Shown here in pieces: positions 57,764 to 64,000 of a stretch of 64,000 bases of DNA. Each line of letters starts with the position of its first letter. Position 1 is the first letter of the stretch. Both the position numbers and the translations under genes were made by a program. Source of the stretch: Sphagnum compactum. Its lineage: Eukaryota; Bryophyta; Sphagnopsida; Sphagnales. Below the pieces are notes generated by a model, which saw nothing but the letters and a program-made list of their open reading frames with translations, was not told where the DNA came from and made no database searches. The DNA lies in assembly GCA_965153455.1 (NCBI GenBank), contig OZ234493.1:25410213-25474212 (forward strand), given 5' to 3'.

Positions 57764-60300
57764 AGTTTGTATTCACAGGGACAAAGCTAGTGAGCTCCAC
57801 CAGTTTGGGATCCAGTCCTCTGAGAAATACTTCAGAGCAAAACCCTGAAGCTACTTGTGCAAAATGTGCTTCTTTGAAATTTTTTGTCTTTTGTCCTGCA
57901 TCCCACCAGCAAAAGCCAGGGGTTAGTCTCTTGTCAACAACTGTCCTCTATACCTGAGGTGCAGTGAAGCATTGGACTACAACCTATGGTTTTGATCACA
58001 CATCTTTGCCACCACGCAAGCACTCACGATAAGACCTGACCAAGCCATAACAACTGAGTCACATGGAGGTCCCATTGTGTTTCTAGGCATCTCTGCAAGA
58101 GAGGACCACATGCTACACAAAGATGTTACAATCCTGGAAAGCCACCACAACTAGGATAAGCTGAGACTTGAAGCTAATCAAAGTCGCGAACAATACCTTA
58201 TGTTTGTCAAGTGCCTCTGTATCAGTCCAATCTTTCCATGTACTCTTGCACATCTTGATTGCCCTGTTCCCAACATACTTTCCTACAGACAACACTCTAT
58301 TCAGGATTTTATGATTCAAAAATATCCAGAGAACCTCTCATGGTGCAATTTTAGACATTCAGATTCTACTCTGATTCAAGTAACTGACATGCATTCAGAC
58401 AGAGCAGTGCTCACCATTCATCTCCTTCAAAGCTAAAGCCAGATCAGATGGATTTGCAAAGTTTACAAAGCCATTGCTTGGTCAATTCATGTCCAACCCT
58501 TGTGTTCTAGATGTTACCACTAGGAAGGGCACTCTAGCTCTTTGATGCGTTACCCTAGGATTAATTTCTGATTCGGGGACTTTGAGAACACCTACTTAAA
58601 TTTGTTTAATGTGCAGGTTCTTAGCTAGCAAATTTGGAAGCTAGCCATAAGTAAAGGCCAACCTTCACTAGATCCAGATGACAATGCATATGATTGGAAT
58701 TTAGCATATGGGATTAGGTGTAAGGTTTGCAACACCAAACATCTAGTTGCATCATCCAGTATACCTAGTTGTGGGAAATGCAAATATACATCAGTCATAC
58801 CCCAGTGGTCAGTAGGCATGGCATAGTAGTTAGTCAGCAGTAGCTTTGAGAAAATATGTTAGTTCTTATTAGTTACTATCTCATTATAACAAGTTATATA
58901 TTAGTTGTTGTCCAGTTGATGCTGACTATTCGAAACAACTGCAATTGAATTTTGTTGCACCCAAGGATCATTGGAACTAGTTGGTATATCCTACTTAATC
59001 TGCAACTCGTAATTCTATAGTAGTACAAGAAGAATACATGGCAACTGCCCATCAAAGTTACATGAGTTGTCATATACTTGCATCACATTGTTCAACCAAT
59101 TACCATCCATATGCAATGGACCATGTATAACCAAAAACCTAGTTGCAAATAAGGGCCTCCATCATTGGGACATATATACTTGTATATAAATATTACAATC
59201 AAATAACCAAGTTGCCATGTAGTGGCATACTTTCCTCTCTATGTGTTCCTATTAAGTTGTATTATAGTTTCCAATTACACCAAGCAATTGGACACCTAGT
59301 TGCAAGTTGGTATTCGCTTCACTAGTAGAATTATTGTCATTTCCAACCATTCCCTATGCGATTATGTGCAATTAAATGTTGCTTATGACTACGAATGGTC
59401 GCTTATGCAACTATTTAAAAATTTGGATGGATTTGGTCTTCCTTTCAACTAATTGCAACTTTGACATATTTCATCTTTCTAATAGGTTGATTTTCATGAT
59501 GTTTTTGTATTTTTTACAACATCTTATATCCATTTAGTTCCACATGCAACCAAAATAGTCACATTATATTTGCATAAGGTATGTATGGTACCTACTAGCT
59601 ACACGTATAATGATGCACCTTCACATTCTTTGAAAGATTCAAATGCGAGTTCAAAAGTCAAAACAAAAAAAGAAAAAGAAGTTGGGGTACGTTCCCTAGT
59701 TCGTAGCATTTCGAGGGTAGAAAGGTGTGCTAAAGCTACAGGATTGTGACTAAGGCGAATGAAAAGCGGGTCAATTATTCACACAAACCTACACAAATTA
59801 AACAACAAGTTGGATAATGTGTGGTTGGAACATTTTTGATGCACGGACGGGCCACGAGCATACACACTCATAAGATTCACCACGGTCCGAACTTGGGGGA
59901 AGCCACCATCTTCCCCCTTATAGTATTTATTGTGCCTAGCCACGAAGCCTGCACTCAAATGCTATTTTGTCCCAGGACTTTGGAGGCTTGAAATTGGGAC
60001 TCCCGTGATTTTGGAGGCCCATAACGTTTTGTGCAGACCTTTGATTGAGGTGATGTCTAAAGCAAAGTTATAGCCCTCATCGAGAGATTTCCAACAATAT
60101 ATGGCACACCACCTGCATATAAGTAAATCAAGGCGATTTTTGACTCTTAGTGGTCGGGAGTCAAATTGGCACTTTGACTCATGGCCTTTTTTTTCAGCCA
60201 TAACTTGTGTTTTAAGTACTCAAATGGAATGTGTGAGCACATAAACTCCACCCAAAAGGCTAAATTTAAAATAAAATAGGATTTTGTTGTAAAAGTTTTT
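57764..60300. other. Intergenic DNA, no gene seen
   Basis: No conserved protein, RNA gene or repeat structure recognised. Short frames lack family features. Confidence 0.45.
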
Positions 60301-60560
60301 GACCTAAATCTACCTACCTACCTAGGCTAGACCTTTGGATAGGTGGCCTAAGCTTAACCTAGGTGGCACATGGTGTATTGTAAATGGTTTAGCCCAAAAT
60401 TTCGCTAAGTACCTTAGGCACTTAATTAGGCTACGTGGCCTAACGTAAGCTTAGCCTAAGTGCACGTGGCCTATCATAAGTGGTCCAACCTTAAACTAAC
60501 GCTAAATGATTGTAAAATAATTTTAAATTACCATGTGGTACAATCTTAAGCTACCACATG
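60301..60560. repeat. Degenerate CCTA-rich short repeats
   Basis: Variants of 'cctaagcttaacctaggtggcacatgg' recur four to five times between 60301 and 60560 ('ctacctacctaggc', 'ggcctaacgtaagcttagcc', 'gtgcacgtggcc', 'ctaccacatggcac'). Confidence 0.5.
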
Positions 60561-61792
60561 GCACAATCGAGTTGTTTTAATTAGATGGTTGAAAAAATAT
60601 ATAAAACATTTGGCAATATATTTCGAAAAATCCAAATGAACACATATTTAATTAATTTAGGATTTTACCCAACCAGGTGGATGGTATGAAATCTAGTGGC
60701 CACCAAATTTAAGAAATGTAACCTTACATTCAAATAAAACAACATATTGCATCCATGTATGTATTGAATCTCAAAGAATTCATACCAATTTTTTTTACAA
60801 CATTTTCAATTTATTTTTTTAATACATTAAGGGACATGAAACGAATAACAAATATAATATGTTAGTTTCAAAATGAATATATTAATATGAGGAAAAGAGT
60901 ATTTTGCTTGGTGACCACCAAGTGAAAATTACAAGTTATTCATTATCAAGGTTGGAAGTCAAATAGTGTTCCTATTCATGAGAAAAAATATATATTTATT
61001 AAATTAGAAAAAACTAGGCACAACATGTGCCAATTCATCAATAGCAATAATGTCTATGGATCCAAAGATGTTACTCATGTTATAATAAAATCAATTATTA
61101 TATTTGGTAGCTTTATGCCATGAAAGAAAAAAGTAGACATCTTGTGGCAACCAAGGATTAGGGTTAAGGTCCCCCAAAAAAATCGACAGCTAGTATCTAA
61201 GAATATACACACACAAATTTCTGCAATAAACAAATTCTTTAATACCATGTTAATGCCACACATAATTTTTAATGATCAAAATATTGCTTAAAAATATGCC
61301 ACATCCAATGCAAAAGAACCCCAAAAATTAAAAAAACTCATGATAAATTTGGAGTCAATGCAATGGAATGAAAAAAATAGACGCCTAATGACCAGTAGGG
61401 ATTAAGGTTCAAGTGTAAAAACAAATATCACTGATCACGACTATGAAAAATATTGTACATGAAATTATCTTTGAGTTTCTTTGAGTTTCACACAAAGGCA
61501 ACCATGCCTATCTACCATGCCTATTTATGAATTCAAAAATGGTGTTCATACTCAAAGCATTTTTTAGTAGATTAAAATTTTATATACCATTTGTCCTTGT
61601 GACCATCAGGTGCAACAAAATAGATTATTTGTTTGAAAAAATAAGTAAATTAGAGTCTCAACATTGCCTTGTCCTAAACACTAGTACTATTGCTAGGAGT
61701 ACTGCCACTATTCCTACACTCTCCAACCCTAATAACTCCACTCACACTGCTATTTTCTCAATTGTTATGCTCCTCTTTCAAACCCTAATACT
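60561..61792. other. AT-rich intergenic DNA, no gene seen
   Basis: Very AT-rich with scattered A and T runs. No gene or element recognised up to the MITE boundary at 61793. Confidence 0.45.
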
Positions 61793-62225
61793 GTAGTGGC
61801 ATACCCTGTTCGCGACCCGAGGTCGCGAATAATTATTTTCGGTCGTTTTTTCCTTTCGCAGTGGACAAATTCCGATTTTCAAGATTTACGCACAGCCCTT
61901 GGTTAAGGGTTTTGAAAGTTTTCGCAGGGTTTGCCTGTAGGATCTTGGTTGTTGGTTGACAGGGCACTCAAGACATCTTAACCGTTCAATTTAAGATTCT
62001 GTCGCTAATTTTTTCTGTGATTCGTGCCACTGCCAAAGTCACTGGACCTTTGTTGGCACGAAGGAATGTTCTGTTGATTCAATTTGTGGGAGCTTGGGAC
62101 TGGGTACTGGGGTTGACTCATAATTTATTTATATTTCGCATTTTCGCACCGCAAGACGAATTTGTATTATTTTTTCACAGTGGCCTGAAAATAATTAATT
62201 TAGTGCGAACAGGGTATGCCACTAC
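61793..62225. mobile_element. MITE with perfect 21 bp terminal inverted repeats
   Basis: Both ends carry the same 21 bp in inverted orientation, beginning GTAGTGGCATACCCTG (61793-61813 and the reverse complement at 62205-62225). Subterminal sequences 'aataattattttc' and 'aattaattattttc' are also mirrored. The element is 433 bp and non-coding. A target-site duplication could not be identified by eye (flanks 'aatact' and 'ggtaat'), so the superfamily is open. An internal 'cgcgacccgaggtcgcg' forms a small palindrome near the left end. Confidence 0.8.
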
Positions 62226-62698
62226 GGTAATTCCATTGACTAGCCAAAGCCAAGGTCTGGGGTCTTGGAAACTGGAGCTTTCTTCCTCTTCCAAAGCAGC
62301 CAACAGCACCTGCAACAGGCCAACAGCAGTCCCTGGAGGACATAGAGAAGGAAGAAACAAGAACCTCCCAAGGCTGGCTTGCTTGCTGGCTGCAGTGAAC
62401 TCAAGAGAGATTCACAAACCAACGCTCATGGGAGGAGGAGGAGGAGGCGTCAAGAGCGTGGCCACTGCGTTGTCTCGTCTCACGGCTCTCTTGTTGCAGA
62501 AGCGTAGCTGCGCTTCCTCTACCACCACCACCACCACCACCGGCGGCGGCGGCAGCAGGAGTACTAGTCCTGTTGCTCCTCCTCCCCTCATCGTCGTCTC
62601 AGAAGAAACCCATACATTCTACTACATAAACATACTACCCAATACATTCACAGGAGAAGAGCACACCAGGGAGCTAGCTCCATGGGAAAGCTCTCCTA
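62226..62698 (+). other. GC-rich possible first exon with organelle-type presequence
   Basis: A plus-strand frame continues from the MITE to 62712. An ATG near 62428 opens 'MGGGGGGVKSVATALSRLTA' then 'LLLQKRSCASS', Thr/Gly runs and 'VAPPPLIVVSEE'. The basic, Ser/Ala/Leu-rich start resembles a mitochondrial or plastid presequence. The frame stops where the dispersed repeat begins (62699), so a gene may have been cut off there. No downstream exons or family match are seen. Confidence 0.3.
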
Positions 62699-63389
62699 TG
62701 GCAGTTAACTAGATTCTTGCGTAATCAATTCTGACATTGATTTAAATATATTTGTAAAAACGTTTTGCACTAGTAAGTCATTTATTTACCTTTCAACTTT
62801 GTAAAAGAAAGACTATTGTTGTGTAGACTATGCTTCCTTGTTCTCATAATTAAAATTTTGTTAAATTTTCACAATTTAAGACATTAAAGTTGTGTTCTAA
62901 ATATAGGTGTATCATTTGAATGCTCTTGAAGGATCCTATAAACAATGTCCGATGTTCACCTACATACAATGCATTAAATCTATTCAGTTTTCTTTGTACA
63001 CCGAGCCAAATCAGTTGCCAAATGCCCACATGACCATATATTGAATCTAGGATTTGCCACAATATTCATTCCTTGGTCTCTCCAAAAAACATTCTTTTAG
63101 AAATAAGATATTCAAAACTTTGCACATATTGAAGTTATCTGTAAATTCATACCATGTTTCACCTTCCATCCCATGTTTCTTGCCTAGTTATTGGTTGTGA
63201 TTGTCCATAACGTCATCCAGACTATGGGTGAAACTGGAAACTAGGGAGCATAATTTAAAAGTGGGTTGGCTGCCAGGGTAAGTTATTCCCTTTTAATTTT
63301 GAGAGATCTCAACAACTCAAGTGATATGGTTTCAACTTCAAGGCATGATTATGCTTTGTCAAGTGATGATCCAGCTTCTCTTCAAGGAG
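62699..63389 (+). repeat. Dispersed repeat, copy 2 (direct copy of 43674-44419)
   Basis: Same order of landmarks as copy 1: 'taactagattcttgcgtaat' at the start, 'acaatgtccgatgttcacct', 'acatgaccatatattgaatcta', and 'catgattatgctttgtca' near the end. Small indels throughout show independent decay. No tail or terminal repeat recognised. Confidence 0.75.
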
Positions 63390-64000
63390 TGATGAGGAGC
63401 TCTTTGATGAGATGGAAGGAACACTCAATGGGGAAACATGTTATAGTTGCTATTGTCAATTCACGGGAGTTATTTTCTTGTAAAGAGCTAGAGTGGTTCC
63501 ATAATGTTTGAACCTACAGTGAACTTATTGAGTATTGAACAAATTTTCAGTGAAAATTCATGTAATTCAAAACCAAAACTTATAGGGGAATTTCGGCATG
63601 CTCTTGGTATCATTGAAAAGCCCTTGATGAGTTAATGAAGATGATTTGGAAATTTTTAGATGTGCAGTGCAGCAGATGTTGAGTTTTGAGTCAATTTTCA
63701 TCATTGAAAATTCAGTTACATTACGAAAACTGGTTTTGAAAGGGAAAATTAGTTGGGGAATTAGTTCACACTTGGGCAAATGACACCAGCTTTACTAGTT
63801 CATGTCAAACTGTGTTATCTAATATTCATCTTGTATGACAATTTTGTGTCAAGGGAGAACAAAAGCATTTGAAATGAAGGTAAATATTTGAAATGTTTGA
63901 TGAAAAAACACTAAAGCACCAAAACTGGAAAGGTTTTGCTTTACATGCTGCTCGATGAAATACCTTTCAGTCAAGTTTGGCTGTGATGTCAAGTGAGAAC
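63390..64000. other. Right-edge spacer, no gene seen
   Basis: AT-rich DNA with short open frames on both strands that show no recognised motif. Confidence 0.4.

Overview
The window looks like nuclear DNA of a land plant, most likely a non-flowering one (fern, lycophyte or bryophyte; lineage inferred, not proven). The evidence is a Shewanella-like phosphatase with a plastid-type leader, an NT-C2/coiled-coil protein of the plant 'myosin heavy chain-related' family, a jacalin lectin, a fragment resembling MOR1/XMAP215, a DUF4283/zinc-knuckle LINE ORF1, hAT transposase relics and CCCTAAA telomere-type repeats. Genes have many short exons with GT-AG introns, set in AT-rich repeat-filled DNA.

Layout. 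Positions 1-435 are the 5' end of a kinase-like gene running off the left edge on the minus strand. After a low-complexity minisatellite and a dead hAT element (1648-3549) comes the largest gene, a 14-exon NT-C2/coiled-coil gene on the minus strand (7131-14356, 1385 aa), with a (CT)n leader and a minisatellite upstream. From 16 to 32.6 kb the DNA is AT-rich and holds tandem repeats, a fold-back structure, a second hAT relic and tRNA-like SINE scars. A 9-exon SLP1-type phosphatase gene (plus, 32883-37189, 505 aa) follows. About 160 bp after it lies a broken copy of the first six exons of the NT-C2 gene (37350-40187), then an intact single-exon kinase gene (41665-43308).

The main structural result is a large, decayed inverted duplication. 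The left arm carries NT-C2 gene -> kinase 5' end on the minus strand. The right arm carries NT-C2 pseudogene -> kinase on the plus strand. The order is the same and mirrored around about 21-26 kb, with the phosphatase gene and the repeat-rich block between the arms.

From 43.6 to 64 kb the DNA is a patchwork of relics: a LINE ORF1 without ORF2, a MOR1-like fragment with stop codons, a jacalin lectin gene (minus), a TKL kinase pseudogene resembling DUF1221/MLKL-like plant kinases (two frameshifts and a nonsense codon), a 1.1 kb inverted repeat pair enclosing a nested 300 bp hairpin, a direct repeat pair 19 kb apart and a MITE with perfect 21 bp terminal inverted repeats.

No operon-like functional linkage is expected or seen. 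The credible working genes are the NT-C2 protein, the SLP1 phosphatase, the 547-aa kinase and perhaps the lectin. Exon boundaries were read by eye from splice signals, reading phase and family resemblance. Family assignments rest on recognised motifs, not database searches.
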